Origin: Dimorphilus gyrociliatus
Taxonomy: Eukaryota > Annelida > Polychaeta > Dinophilidae
Length of the DNA: 64,000 nucleotides
Direction of reading: 5' to 3'
Assembly (NCBI GenBank): GCA_904063045.1
Contig: CAJFCJ010000009.1
Location: 476,942 to 540,941, forward strand
A program made the translations under genes and the position numbers. Every line of letters begins with the position of its first letter. Positions within the stretch are counted from its first letter, which is position 1. Below are positions 10,743-22,695 of this stretch, in pieces. Below the pieces are notes generated by a model. It saw nothing but the letters and a program-made list of their open reading frames with translations, did no database searches and was not told the origin of the DNA.

Positions 10743-12544
10743 CTGTGCATCTGTTACGTGTTTTGAGCTGCATACAGTGTGATTAACTACATCGTAGATA
10801 CAAAAAATACCCTTCCCATTATTCTATCTGCACTTTTCCAGATGTTAATTCATATCTTCATATTTATTAAAGTTTCTTTTCGTAAGATCAAAAAGTACTG
10901 CAAAATTTTCCTCTATAACCCTTGTTTCCGTGCCTAGCTTTCTATTGCTAAATTCTATAATGGCATTACCCTACACGGGAATTCCCAAAGTAAGCAAGCT
11001 TCTTTTTAAGTCGTTCTCTTTCATAGTGGATTTTTGACGGGGTATTGCACCCTATCTCTAAGAGAAAATACTTAAAAGAGAGCCATCACATGTCTGTCTA
11101 TAAATACAATAAGACATTCAGGTTCTAAATAATACAAGGAAGATGAACGATAGCGCTCATACTTTAATAATACTCTATTAATTTATATATAACTTTTTAG
11201 GTATTAATCTTGAAGTAGTTTAGAATGTTTCTTATGATATTTCTAGACTTTAGCGATTACTACCTTATACTATAGACACTTGTATATACACGATAGATGG
11301 CGTCTATAACGACCACTCCCAAGAGAATGAAATGAAGAAATACAACGTTATATAGTTATAATACAATCCTTCCTTTCTCATTGACTCTTTCTTTCCTTCT
11401 TTCGCCTTTTTTCCTTTCTTTCTCTCTCTCTCTCTCTTTCTCTAAAAATATTTTCATTCAAATAAAATAATGGAAGCAATCAACAAACAATCAAAACTAC
11501 AATAATAATCAATTTAAATATGACAGAGATATCTTACATTCGCTAGACTAGAAGATTCTTTTGTCTTAGTTTATTACCAGATTATTTTTTACAACATTCC
11601 TTCCTCTATAGACTTTTTTAAATAAATAACGTAGATATCTTTAAATAACTTTCTATTTTTAGCCAAATTTTAGTTTTATAAAGCAGATCCAAAAACATAA
11701 AAAAAAACCAGATAGTTTTGATAAAGAAGGCTTGAAAATTATGTTTGGAAAGTCAGAGATGAATTTTATAAACCATACGTTTCTTGTCTTTTTTAGTATA
11801 TAGGCTTAAAGTAGTTTTTTGTTTAATTCTATAAGTAATATACAAAATACAACAGGTGTTTATATTAATTACATCTTTGAAAAGAAGAATAGATTAGAAG
11901 AAGAGATTAATTAAAATATAGATATATAGACGAATTAAAAGGAAATTGTTAAATGAGGAAAGGAAGAGAACAATGAAATTATTAGCTATATATTCCTTAG
12001 TTTTAGATTGCCTCTTGAAATACACTTGCCACACCTCTTAAGAACATGCAAAACAACGCTTTTATTGATAAAAGTATTGTATTTAGCACCTAATTGTTTA
12101 CTATTAGACGTTATTAATGCTCTATCGTCTAAATTTAAGACTAGAAGGCTAAAAAATACACTTAATTTTTTTCTGCTCTAAATTAGACACTAATCAATTG
12201 GAAGAGCCCTATATATAAATAGAATATAGATGGCGACTACAGTAATAAAATCACTCTCATTTATTTGAAAAGAAAACAATAGCCAACGGAAGGTAAAATG
12301 ATCATATTTGTAATTCAAGAAATATTACTATGATCACATCTCTCTCATATATTGCATCAGTTTTTTCGCGCATGCGCAATTGTGGTGATGACAGTGGCAG
12401 ACCAATCAGCTTTACACACGTTCTAGTGTGAGTCATTCAAAGGATAGATAAACAATGTGTTTTCGTTGAAACTTACCAAAATTACGACGGCTATTGCCAA
12501 TATAACAGTACTTTTTTTTAATTAGATATATATAATAGTAAATT
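10743..12544. other. non-coding region between KCNE-like gene and XBP1
   Basis: 1.8 kb, AT-rich. Contains CTCF-like cores TAGATGGCG at 11294 and 12227, a CT-rich run at 11380-11445 and the XBP1 promoter (12360-12440). No coding signal recognised. Confidence 0.6.
12367..12435 (+). promoter_or_regulatory. XBP1 promoter elements: NRF1-like, ERSE-like and AP-1-like
   Basis: 12367-12378 reads CGCGCATGCGCA, an exact match to the NRF1 consensus YGCGCAYGCGCR. 12402-12420 reads CCAAT, nine bases, then ACACG, one mismatch from the ER-stress element CCAAT-N9-CCACG. TGAGTCA (AP-1 consensus) follows at about 12429-12435. They lie 110-180 bp upstream of the XBP1 start codon. Mammalian XBP1 is itself induced through an ERSE, so conserved feedback control by ATF6/XBP1 is a reasonable inference. 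Confidence 0.5.
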
Positions 12545-13470
12545 ATGGCAACGATTATACCTAGAACGGTTATTATTGAACCTTCAATTAATCTTAAACG
12601 ACCCTTCATTGATAATGGTGGTGGTTATGAGGCAGCGGCTGAGGCTCTTGCACAGCAAGATGATTTTCTTGACTGCGACGAACATAACTCTGGAACAACA
12701 TGTAGAAAACGTCGTCGATTAACGGTTTTAACTGCTGAAGAAAGATTATTAAGGAGAAAACTAAAGAATCGGGTGGCAGCTCAGGTTGCCAGAGATAGGA
12801 AAAAGCAAAAAATGTCTGAGCTTGAATTGATGATTGAAAATTTGGAGAAACAGAATCAGCTTCTAAGACGAGAAAATCAAGAGTTGAGAGACGAAGTTAA
12901 AAGAGCAAATAAAGAGACTGACCAGTTGCGTTGTTGCCTAAATGATGAAACTACCAGGAGATGCAAAGATGAGGTTACAGAGTCAGCAGTACTCAAAACT
13001 CCTCTGCAGAAGGATTTGAAACCTCTTCTTCTTCTCCAGCTAGTTACTCATGTCCTGGCGACAATTACAACTCTCAGCCTGATTTATTGCAACAACTCGT
13101 CGATGAAATCACAAATTTCTCAGAAACTAATGAAGAAAACCCAAATTTCGAAAAGCACTCAAGTAAAGCCATACAAATGGATCACCAATATAGCAGATCC
13201 GAAGATGAATCTTTTATTGCTACTAATAAAGATGAAAGATCGGAGGAAGAAGAAGAAGAAATAATAGCATTAGATGATGATTTAAAAGAATTGCAAGAAC
13301 TCAGCTTACAATTGCTAGAAGATAACAAGAACGAATCATATCCCTTGAAATTTTCACCAGAGCCTGACGAAACTGAGGCAAGTTCATCCGACGAATCTGG
13401 TTTCTTGAGCGATGACTTTATAAGCGACGTAGAATCATTATTTTCAGATCTATTTCCCTGTTTATCGTAA
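12545..13470 (+). CDS. XBP1: XBP1 bZIP transcription factor of the unfolded-protein response
   Basis: Two overlapping readings of one intronless gene. The unspliced form (XBP1u) runs 12545-13264, 239 aa. The basic region and zipper are at about residues 55-125, with RRKLKNRVAAQVARDRKK typical of XBP1. After them comes a hydrophobic segment (PLLLLQLVTHVLATITTLSL) matching the position of the HR2 membrane-targeting region of mammalian XBP1u. Removal of 20 nt (12987-13006) by IRE1 shifts the frame and gives XBP1s, 12545-12986 plus 13007-13470, 301 aa. Its acidic C-terminal transactivation domain ends in FSDLFPCLS, like the LFPQL ending of vertebrate XBP1s. The shifted frame has no stop from the junction to 13468, exactly as expected. 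XBP1s activates ER chaperone and secretory genes. Confidence 0.96.
12987..13006 (+). other. XBP1: IRE1-type non-conventional 20-nt intron of XBP1
   Basis: Two hairpins are visible. The 5' one has stem GAGT/ACTC around the 7-nt loop CAGCAGT (12984-12990). The 3' one has stem TCCT/AGGA around the loop CTGCAGA (13004-13010). Both loops fit the IRE1 consensus CNGCNGN, with cleavage after the third base. Cutting at 12986/12987 and 13006/13007 removes 20 nt. This equals 2 modulo 3, the same frameshift as the 26-nt mammalian intron, and opens the 301-aa frame. Confidence 0.93.
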
Positions 13471-15307
13471 AAAGAAAAGATCAATATTAAAGAATAATAT
13501 AGATCGTGTAACATTAGCCAACGTTTGATTTTGTTGTATTATAGTAAAAATATTGTATAATTTACAATACAATTGTAGAAAAGTCTATCGAAATTTTATA
13601 CTCTTTAACATAATATTAACTTTTATATATGATACAATAGTATTACTAGTTTATGGGAAATTCGATATTTTGAATACTTCGGTTTGGCGCCAAAATAGAA
13701 ATTGTATGCAAAAGATCGACAACTAGCGCCATCTGTAAATTGAGATTGAAATTAATACGATGGTCGGTAACTTTCGGTTCCTTTGAAAATTAAGAAAGAG
13801 CGGGACTCTTAATCTGTAAAACGAGATCTAGCGATCGTTTGTATATAATTTACAAATACGTCTATCACTTTTCAATAAATAAACAGAAAAAAGGAAGCCG
13901 TCTCATTCAAAATTTAGTGAACAACTATAATCTTACTGATAAGGAAAAAGTTAACATATCTTTTATATATATATATATAAAAGTTGTCTTTCTTCCTTTC
14001 GTTCTAAGTTGAGTAAAAAGGTAATATTTTTTAAAAATAGAGAATATGAGAATATAACGTAAGCAATATTTTTAGAATTAATTTTGTATTTTTACAATAA
14101 TAAGTAATAAATAAAAGTTTGACGTAGTTGTTTGTTCTGTAAGATTCGCCGATATGTATTTTATATACGAAAGATTAATTGCTATAGAGAATATAAAATA
14201 GAAATAGAAAACCAATACAATATACACAATACAGTAAAAAAATACGAACGTCTTTAAGTTGAAAAAACAAACATTTAAATCTCTTTCGATTAAAGTGTTT
14301 CAATAAAATCAATATTGACGAAACGTGAATAATTCGTTGGAAAAGGCATAAAAATGTTCACAGCCTAAAAATTATTAAAAATTCGATAGTCGAATCGATT
14401 TTTTTGTTCAATTTCAAACGAGCGAAAAAATTCCTTTTGACGTCCGAGTGAAAACGTTCTGTAGAGTTTGCCTCCGGCTCCATCTGTCGAACGCTCAGGT
14501 TATTCGATACGATCGCATGACGCGCGTAAACATACATAACTGTATTTAATGTCAGAACGATGAGCGTTAAAATCGCCACCTGCCCAAGGGCGTCGAATTT
14601 TTTTAATTTGTATAGTCCTGCAAATATATAATTATACGTATACAAGTGAATCTTCTATTTTTTGACAAGAAGGATAGACGCCAAAATTGTTGCTTTGACA
14701 TGGAAAAATATAGTTTATCCAATAACAGATCCATATGGGGTACTTTTGAACAATATTTGAAATCTTTGAATGAATTCTTAGCAAATAATTCAAATCAAAT
14801 ATAAGAGTGAAAAATTAGAATAAGTTAAAAATAAACAAAGTAAATGAAACTGAAAGGAAATTGAAATTCCGAATCGCATCAAACTTTAAAAACTACGGCT
14901 AATTTACATATTCGTAAAAGGCTGAGAATCGAAAGAATTCCGAAAGCAGATGCGTTTCTGACCTCTGCTCACGCACGAACTTCGCACTAGGTGGCGCGAT
15001 CGTGAGGATCTTAAACGGCGCTAATTTTCAACAATGCTAGCATTTGCCTAATTAGCCATTTCAAATTCGAAATACATTGAATAGTCAAAGTTGCAGATGG
15101 CGCTGTTTTTTTTATAAGACCGTCTATCATTGTTTAATGGAATACAATAGGTTTTTATTCAACAACTAGGTAAAAAAAATATAATAGGTTATAAGCTGGA
15201 GAAAAAAGAGAGGGAATGGAGAAATTGAGACAAAATACGTACAAAAAAAGACTAGCAATTATAGACATATAGGACTATTATTACATGATACAGTTAATTA
15301 AAACTCT
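13471..15307. other. non-coding region between XBP1 and DMRT4/5 (tail to tail)
   Basis: 1.8 kb, AT-rich. Has strong CTCF-like sites at 13721-13736, 14984-14999 (GCACTAGGTGGCGCGA) and 15091-15106, and an AGACGC element at 14676. One possible minus-strand exon is listed separately (14358-14626). Otherwise nothing gene-like. Confidence 0.55.
14358..14626 (-). CDS. possible exon of an unknown single-pass membrane protein
   Basis: On the minus strand an acceptor-like tatttgcag precedes an open frame to TGA at 14358. It encodes one hydrophobic segment (ILTLIVLTLNTVMYVY) followed by a polar tail with one sequon (NST). The sequence has higher GC than its flanks. I could not find a convincing upstream exon or ATG, and the longer frame opens with TTG only. 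It may be a terminal exon or a chance frame. Confidence 0.25.
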
Positions 15308-18300
15308 TTATTTAGCATTATCTGCTGGGTTAAATGGATTGTAGCCAGCTTTAGGAAAGATGTTAGCATAACCATTCATAAAACTTGGTAATAGGGGGCT
15401 GTACGGAAGTGGGAAAGGTCTTGGCGGTACCAGAGGAGAAAATCTGGGAGTCGTTGATGTTGGTTTGAAAGCCGCTAAACCCGGTGGTAAAAATGGAGAT
15501 TGAGAGAAAATTGGTAGCGTGACTTGCGGAGTTTCTTGTCCACCAATTTGACCGTTTTGAGGAGACGCTTTAAGTAGCATTTCTATGCACTTTAAAGCGT
15601 CGTTTTGATGTTGACGAAGTGCTCTACTTAATTCACCAGTGCTTTTTAGCGGAAAGAGACGTCTAAGCATATCCAAAGATTTTCCTTCCGGTGTCTCATC
15701 CTCTTCCGAGGCGTCGTCCGTTGTAACATCTATATCATCGTCTTGATCGCCCATAGCCGGAGATTGTGGCGGCGGAGGGGTCGTAGATACCATTGTCGGC
15801 GTCGTCGCGCCATCGTCACTTCGTTTTACTTTCTTCGTTTCTAATTTGGTTTTAAACAATTTTAATACCGTATAGAATGATATAAAAAGGCAGGTGGATG
15901 CTAGATCAAATATAATGATATAAATTCCGGGATTAAGTTTCTAGAAAATACTAGTGTGTATATCCGAGACCATGTAAACGAAACAGTTGATTAAGAAATG
16001 ATGTAAATAGAAAAGACTGTTTCGAATTAGGGCGGAGCTCACGAAAATAAACAGTTATAAAACTCGGGCAGACGATAATGAAATAAATAAACTGATATAT
16101 CTCCAAGTAAATGAAGCGTAAAATATACGTTTGTACAATTGGCGCCATGTGTTCGAGTAACGCCCCAATTTTACTCACTCGGACGCCTTTCTACAATTCT
16201 GATGTAATCAATTAACAAGATCTGCCAGGTGGCCCCTAAGACGTTTTTATTTTGGCTCCTCCCTCATGAATATATTTGTTTGAAAACTCGTTCCTAGATG
16301 AAATTTTTCAAGTATCATAGACGACGCCTGCAGCAGTCCCCGTCATTAACGGCGGCGTCTCTATACGCGTCATCGCTTCGCAATAGACGCTCCGATTAAG
16401 GGGTGCCATCGGCAAGGCGCGTCATTTATCTATAGAAATCTGTAACGGTGATTTGCCTACAAAGCAATGCTTGCCACTTACAGTCGCCATACATCATCGA
16501 CGTCACCAACATGAGCGTCTCGAGGCGTCTCCGAGCGGAAAAAGCGCGACAATTATTCTTTTGTCTTTGATTAATTACAAACGGGTATGGATTTTTATTA
16601 TTTCCCGACAATAATCCTGTCTGATCTTTTTGAGTGAAAAAAAAAGCGTCAAATAGAAATCTATCAAAAAGTAGATTTATATATGTCTTAGTCACTTGGC
16701 AAAAGATTTGTCAATAATGATTTCCAGCTGGGAAAATGGCTTATAACAAATATATAATTATATTGTAATGGTGTCAAAAAAGAAGAATTTTAAAAGAGGA
16801 TAAATGTATATACAGTACATGTCTCTCATGAAAGAATTTGAACAGTTTTATTTAAAAAATACCATTTTCACGCTTTTCTTTTGTCGGAATTATTTGCCGG
16901 AACCTGAGATTTGTTGACAGTTTTTGTCAGAAGTAAATAAAGTAAAATGTATATTTTAAATCATGCATGTATGAACAGCTATTCATAACTTCAAAAAAAA
17001 ATAGCTTTATATCCGTATGCTCACCTTTTCACGTATTGTTTACCTGTCTACTTAACTTGCGGTTAATTACGTTACCATACAGATATATGTATTTGTAATA
17101 AAGTATATAGACTTTCCGCATTTACTTTTAGCACCTTGCCATAAGAATTTATCAAACGGAAGATTTTATTAAAAAATAACTCAATATCATCGCTCTTTCT
17201 TCCTTTTCACTTTTCTTTCACTCTATCTATTTCTCTTTTCATCTTTTATTATGTTTTTTTAAAGACGTATTGTCAATAGATAAAATATAAAATTAAACAA
17301 AATATGAATAAGTTGACTTTCTAATGATTTTCAATATGATAAATATATACATAGGAATTTCATTTAAGGAAACGGCTTTCTTTTTCCCAAAGTCTCGAGT
17401 TTTTCTTTCTCATTAAAAATTCAACCAGACGCCGCTTTTCAACCCCACTGAATTGTCAACAAAATCTCAATTTCACGCAAATATTCACGTACGATTTCTA
17501 AGTGCGAAAACGGAGTGAAATAAGCGTAGTTAAGGCTTTTCGTTTGTTTGAAAAAAGGTAAATTTGTCAACAGTTTAGCAAACGCGCAATATCTAATGTC
17601 AATAAGGCATTGTATATGATCGTGACTGACGAAAAAGATGGCGGCAACCATGTGTTAATGTGGCCCCGAACCGTCGAATGTAAATATTTTAGCTTACACT
17701 TGTTTCCGCCCGTAGTCTTTTTTTTCATTTGATCACGTGACTTGTCTTGTTTAACTGATGGTGACAAGGAATAAGTTCTAAATATTACATTCAGCCACCG
17801 GCGAAGTTCTTTATTCAATTCCTTTTTTTACTCTTCAAGTTTTTCGCGCGAAAAAAGTACTTTCTTTTTCTTTTTTTTACAAATTGAAAGCAAGTATTGC
17901 GCGCATGCGCTTGCGATGGCAAAGCGTTTTGCGCGGACCGCTATTCGTTACACTATTGTTCCGAATAGAATTTCGGGTCGTAACTTGATATAAGTGATCG
18001 TTCAATAAATAAACAAGTAAGTAAAATATGGCTTACCAACTGTCGACTCGCCACTTGAACTTTCGGCTTTTTGCTTGTCCGACCTGCTCAAAGCTAACTT
18101 TGCTGCTTTAACATCCCTTTCATCTAGGACCGGGAGGCTTTCTGAATTTAAAGATAGTAAACCATTCGGACCGTAAAGTAAACCCAATTCTCTAGCTTCA
18201 TTCTCCTCTTGGGCTTGTTGCCTCCTAAGAGCTACCTGGGCAGCCATAACTCTTTGACGTTCGGCAATTAAAGTACATTTAGCGCACATACAATCCCGCC

Positions 18301-18436
18301 AACGGCAGAATCTTTTATGTCCCTTTAAAGCCGAAACAACTCCATGATTTCTACATCTTGCACATTTAGGTGTTCTTGGGTAACGATCCGTAGATCTGAC
18401 GAAGGAAGCACAGGGAGCGTCCGATTCGTCGCTCAT
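15308..18436 (-). CDS. dmrt4/5: DMRT4/5-type (DMRTA) DM-domain transcription factor
   Basis: Two minus-strand exons, 18436-18037 and 15840-15308, joined in phase 1 (GTTG|gtaagc ... aattag|AAACG), give 310 aa. Residues about 14-80 are the DM zinc-binding domain: [20 protein letters not shown], then [10 protein letters not shown], then [20 protein letters not shown], followed by [11 protein letters not shown], typical of DMRTA1/2. Exon 2 holds the DMA domain ([21 protein letters not shown].. ECIEMLL-like, about residues 185-225). DM plus DMA together define the DMRT3/4/5 group. The C-terminus is proline-rich. Family members control neuronal and gonadal differentiation. The 2.2-kb intron is by far the largest in the window and carries clustered motifs, hinting at intronic enhancers. 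Confidence 0.94.
15841..18036 (-). promoter_or_regulatory. large intron of dmrt4/5 with clustered motifs
   Basis: 2,196 nt where neighbours' introns are mostly under 130 nt. Contains GCGTCT/AGACGC elements at 16345, 16385, 16515, 16525 and 17427, a CTCF-like TGCCAGGTGGCCCC at 16222, a YY1-like AAGATGGCGGC at about 17636, and an NRF1-like palindrome GCGCGCATGCGC at 17899-17910. Open frames inside (15951-16178, 16426-16695, 17439-17818 minus) look non-coding. Interpreted as regulatory by size and motif content. Confidence 0.45.
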
Positions 18437-20343
18437 GATTCGAATGACCCGATAGTGGAACGTTGGCCAGGTGGCGCTGTAGAGAGCTCGGGGCGAAAAA
18501 TCGCTAATTGAACGGAAATAAATTTTATATACTAATATATATATATAGTTTTATATATATATATAATGCTTATATATACTATATACATAGATTACTTGTA
18601 TACAGTATATTATACATGTAATATTAATAAGTATGTATATATACATGATACACATATTCAATTGTACATAACTCATTCTGTCTCAAAAACCTTTGAATTT
18701 TTCAATGAATAAATGCGACTACAAAAAGGAGGAACACGAAGAATATCCGTTTGCCGATCCTTATCTGACCCGAAAAACCGAAGTCGTTCAAGCGAACTAA
18801 TCTAATAGGACGTTCGAACGACCCGATAGTCGGAAATATATACTAAATAACGCCATTCGTAACAATACAAACTCGCAATTCGGTTCTTTTAAAGCGCCAA
18901 TTCGATACACTATTAGCCGTTCTTTTTTCAAATATAATAATTCTATATGTACAAGTTTTTTATTATACGTTTACCGGTCCGTAATCGTTGCGTTGAGACG
19001 CGTGTTCGCGTGCCTAATTGCCTTTCATATAATATCTATATACAGAGTTTTTCTTTTCATTTTCATTCAAAGTTCGAAGGTGTTGCGTATGAAACGAATG
19101 TTCCTACACTACATAATGTCTATAGAAATTTCTATAGACAATGATAATGAAATTGCCAGAAACTTATAAAGATCTACTCTCTTCGCCATCTTTATTAACT
19201 TTTGAGAAATTTTCAAATATTTCATGTCTTTGTTGAGATAATAAAAATATTTTTAAAACATCTCTATCCATTTTAGTTACAATATATAATTGAAGGGGGC
19301 AGGAATACTCTTGCGCGGGTAGTGTTGTGCCATCTACCGTCTAAAGTGGTATTAAAATGAAATCCTCTCAAGTTTAATCTAATAACTCTTAGAGTGAAAA
19401 GTGAAGAAACTTTATATGCTATCGCTGAATATTGAATTATCTGACAAATATCATCCGTTAATCGAAAGTTTAACCTTAAATATCAGTTTTGATCATTTAC
19501 TTAGAAAGATAAAGTAAAAGTTTTCATAGAAAAAAAATGAAAGTTACTTTGTACTAAAGAATTATAATCTCCAATTTTGTTAAGATTTCGCCTTTTTAGA
19601 CATTTCTTTATCAAAATAAATTTCATTAAGATAATTTTTACAGCATTGGAAAGGAGAGCCTATAATAAGAGTGAAATTTTAATGAATTTCTCAGGTCCTA
19701 TAATTAGGGCAAGGCTATTTCGCCAGATATCATTTTAACTGATATTATAATATCATCAAAGTCAGCTATAATTGAAAAATATCATTAAAAGTAGTAGATA
19801 TATCTATTACAATTGAAATTTATCGATAAGGATTTTCAAGGCTGGGGTTAGGGTATTCTAATTTATAAATTAGGATAATACATCAAAATTTTGACTAAAT
19901 ATAGTCATATCATACTATTAATAAATATCTGATTAATATTAAATTTTCATTAAACTAGGCCAATAATGATTGTTCTTCTTGTTTGGAAACATTTGTTGTT
20001 AATTAAAAATAATGATTGAACAGATGGCTTATGACTATATGGATAAATAAATACTGGAATTTACTTTGAAACTTATGTTTTGCTTTTTTTTGTTGTTTAT
20101 AATTAGTTTGTTTTCATTGTTGAAAAAGAATTGAAGTAGCAATATTAATATTAAATAGTGTTACTCCTATACGATTATTATATATTGAATATTACAATAC
20201 TAGGGGTTCTCAATGAAAGACATAATTTCATTCAAAATGTATTTATCTTACTAAAATTTATAAATATATTGCATATTGTATTTTTAGGTTCAATCGTACT
20301 CTTTAAAGCGATATTTGAAAGATAGGTCCAATTGTCTAGCATA
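18437..20343. other. non-coding region between dmrt4/5 and the BCL11-like gene
   Basis: 1.9 kb. The first bases are the dmrt promoter, with a CTCF-like site TGGCCAGGTGGCGCTGT at 18464-18480, only about 30 bp upstream of the dmrt ATG. Then come TA-rich repeats (18530-18660), a TAGATGGCA core at 19328-19336, and AT-rich sequence with no coding signal. Confidence 0.55.
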
Positions 20344-21836
20344 TCATATATTTGGGGTTAAAGGAGAATTAGAAAGCAACATTAAATTGTGCATTGTGTC
20401 AGTTTCGATTGAAAAGGGTGTGTCAATAGAACTGGAAGTTTCGGAGATTGAATTTTCAGTACTTTTTGTCTTATTTTGTTGATTATGGTGTCGTTTTAAG
20501 TGAATTTTTAAAGTAGAATTTTGAGCCGTTCTATAGTCGCAATAATCACATTTGAACGGTTTCTCTCCTAAAGTTAAATGAATTTCATTAAAGTGAAATA
20601 AAGTAACTGATGGCAAAATATTTACCAGTGTGTACTCGAATGTGAACCTTTAAATGACTTCTCTCGACAGTTGAATAATTACATTGGCCGCATTTATAGG
20701 GTTTAATGCCCGTGTGTTTGCTCATATGTTTTTTTAAGTGGATTCTCTGGTTAAAGCTCTCTTTACACATTTCACAAGAGAAAGGTTTAGTGGTAGGGTA
20801 CCTTCGTTTCCTTATTTGAGATCTGTTAACATCTGTAGTAACATTGGAATCACCGTTGTTGGAAGAATCTACTGAATCGCCTCCTGATGTAGGAATATTT
20901 GTTAATTGATGGTCAACTTGACGCTTATGTTCTAAATGCTTCTGAAGGTGTCTTCTCCTCTTTTTAGGAACTATAGAATTACAACATTTTTCTAAAACAA
21001 GACCAATACCACAATCACAATTGTCTGTACTGTTACAGCAACAATTATTGCTTGCACAGTTGTCTACTTCTTCGGATCCGCATTTCTGACCCTCTGGTGT
21101 ACACATTACTAAGGGCTCATCTTCACGCCCTCTCTCACTTTCGTCAGAGTCATTGCCTTTTGCACCGCAAAAGCCCGGAGGACACGCACAAATTTCAGCA
21201 CAAGTTTTACTTTGACACCTGTTAGAACTTTCATCCGTAGCCTGTTCTGCGAGTAACATTAGTGGATTATTTTCTTCTACTGGCGTTGGATCTACAGTTG
21301 GTTTAGCAAGAGTTTGTAAAGTAGAATTTATAGCATTCTTAATCATTTCAGTTAGAGCCTTATGATCTCTCTTTGTTGTTTCACTTAAACCCTTTTTTCC
21401 TACATTATTTATTTGGTCCCTGTAGATTCCGAAACCATGAACATTCTGAGCGTGTTTCAGCAATGACCAAGGGGTATAAAACATCTGAGAACAGGTTGTA
21501 CATTGAAGTATTTTTTCCGTATCTTGCTTCTGGTCACAATCGAACCTCTTATGATTCATAAATAGAAGTATGTCAGATAATTGGAAACTCGATTGACACG
21601 TTCCACAAACAAGATAATCTGAGAGGAAAAACAATCACAATCACATTCATCAGATAGAAATTAAAACTATTTGTTGGAAATTCTAAATAGTAACCTTGCT
21701 GGGTGATTATATTCATATTTTTGAAAATTTATTTTGCTGATTTGTTCTGACCTTGTTGATAGCGGATCTTTTTTGCACTCAGCTCTTCACGTTTTCGATC
21801 AATAACCAGAAGCAAGTGCAAAATTTTAGCCGCCAT
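20344..21836 (-). CDS. BCL11/CTIP-like zinc-finger protein
   Basis: Three minus-strand exons, 21836-21752, 21618-20626 and 20567-20344, join in phase to 433 aa. Residues 1-28 are MAAKILHLLLVIDRKREELS.. with no BCL11 counterpart. Residues 29-56 (DYLVCGTCQ, LSDILLFMNHKRFDC) match the unusual CCHC finger of BCL11A/B. About 20 residues later CTTCSQMFYTPWSLLKHAQN with VHGFGIY matches the next BCL11 finger (LLQHAQNTHG). A cysteine-rich, acidic linker follows (about 135-220), then three C2H2 fingers with TGIKPY and TGEKPF linkers. The C-terminal fingers are less BCL11-like. The N-terminal MSRRKQ motif that recruits NuRD in vertebrate BCL11 proteins is absent. The closest call is a BCL11/CG9650-type neural transcription factor. 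Confidence 0.75.
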
Positions 21837-22542
21837 CTGCTGAATAATTAACAGTTTCAAAGTGTGGAAAATCTTGGTAAAAAACTTTAAAGATGATTAG
21901 ATCGTACATAATTGAAAGAAAAAATCTTTCAAATTAATTTTAAAGCTTGCAAAAAGCTTGAACAATTATTTTTTCCTAACTTCCGCTTGAATACTAATCG
22001 ACACTACGATATAGAAATTTTTTCTAATAAAATTTTCACTGCTATTTTTTATATTTCGTTTTATCTCAATATATTCTGGAAAAATACTTTAATAAATAAT
22101 TCTGTTTATTTTAATAGAAATATTCTTAACTGCGGTCTTAAGAACCCTAAGGTCAAGGTTAGAATTGTTTGTTGTTCACTGAAGTGCTATTCGAGGTTGT
22201 TTTTTTTTTACTTTTATAAAATATACAATTTTCACTCATCGTCATTATGATAGCTATCCCCCTATGTAGTACTATATCATGTAGGATAGTCTAATGCAGG
22301 TTATTTAGAGCTGTTGTTTTTGTTAGGTCCGTATTCTAATTGAGTGGTGTACCTGTGTGTTCGACGCACAATGCAATTAGCAACAGCTGGTTTTTTCATT
22401 TTAGGAAATTCAACTAGTAGCCTTAAAAAGTCCCTAAGGTCTATAATTCACTTTCTTCTAGCTATCAATGACGTAGAACTTTTCAAAAAGGTAAGATTTG
22501 CTTATCTAGGACGGTCGCCGACTTTCAATATCGAACAAAGTC

Positions 22543-22602
<60 letters not shown>

Positions 22603-22695
22603 TGTACAAGTACATGATTTAAACTCGTACTTTAGTAATATTGTTTTCAATTAATTATTTCAACAATCGTAATGAACCCGCATTTCAATAGACAT
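21837..22695. other. divergent intergenic region, BCL11-like gene to CPT1
   Basis: 859 bp. Includes an uninterrupted AT dinucleotide tract at 22545-22601, about 100 bp upstream of the CPT1 start. Two open frames (21912-22250, 22344-22622) are low-complexity; the second runs into the AT repeat. Probably promoters only. Confidence 0.55.
22545..22601. repeat. (AT)n microsatellite, about 57 nt
   Basis: Continuous AT dinucleotide repeat directly visible. It is self-complementary and likely length-polymorphic. Shorter AT tracts occur at about 24316-24340 and 55759-55785. Confidence 0.95.

Noticed and set aside
13182-13514. 110-codon antisense frame over the XBP1 C-terminus
   Set aside because: Serine-rich shadow of the acidic GAA/GAT-rich XBP1s coding strand.
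21832-21846. CAGCAGATGGCGGC as another CTCF-like site
   Set aside because: Read on the minus strand it contains the start codon of the BCL11-like gene. It may be a YY1-type start context, so it was not counted among the boundary sites.
22344-22622. 92-codon frame ending in repeated YI
   Set aside because: Its C-terminus is the translated AT microsatellite; no other support.
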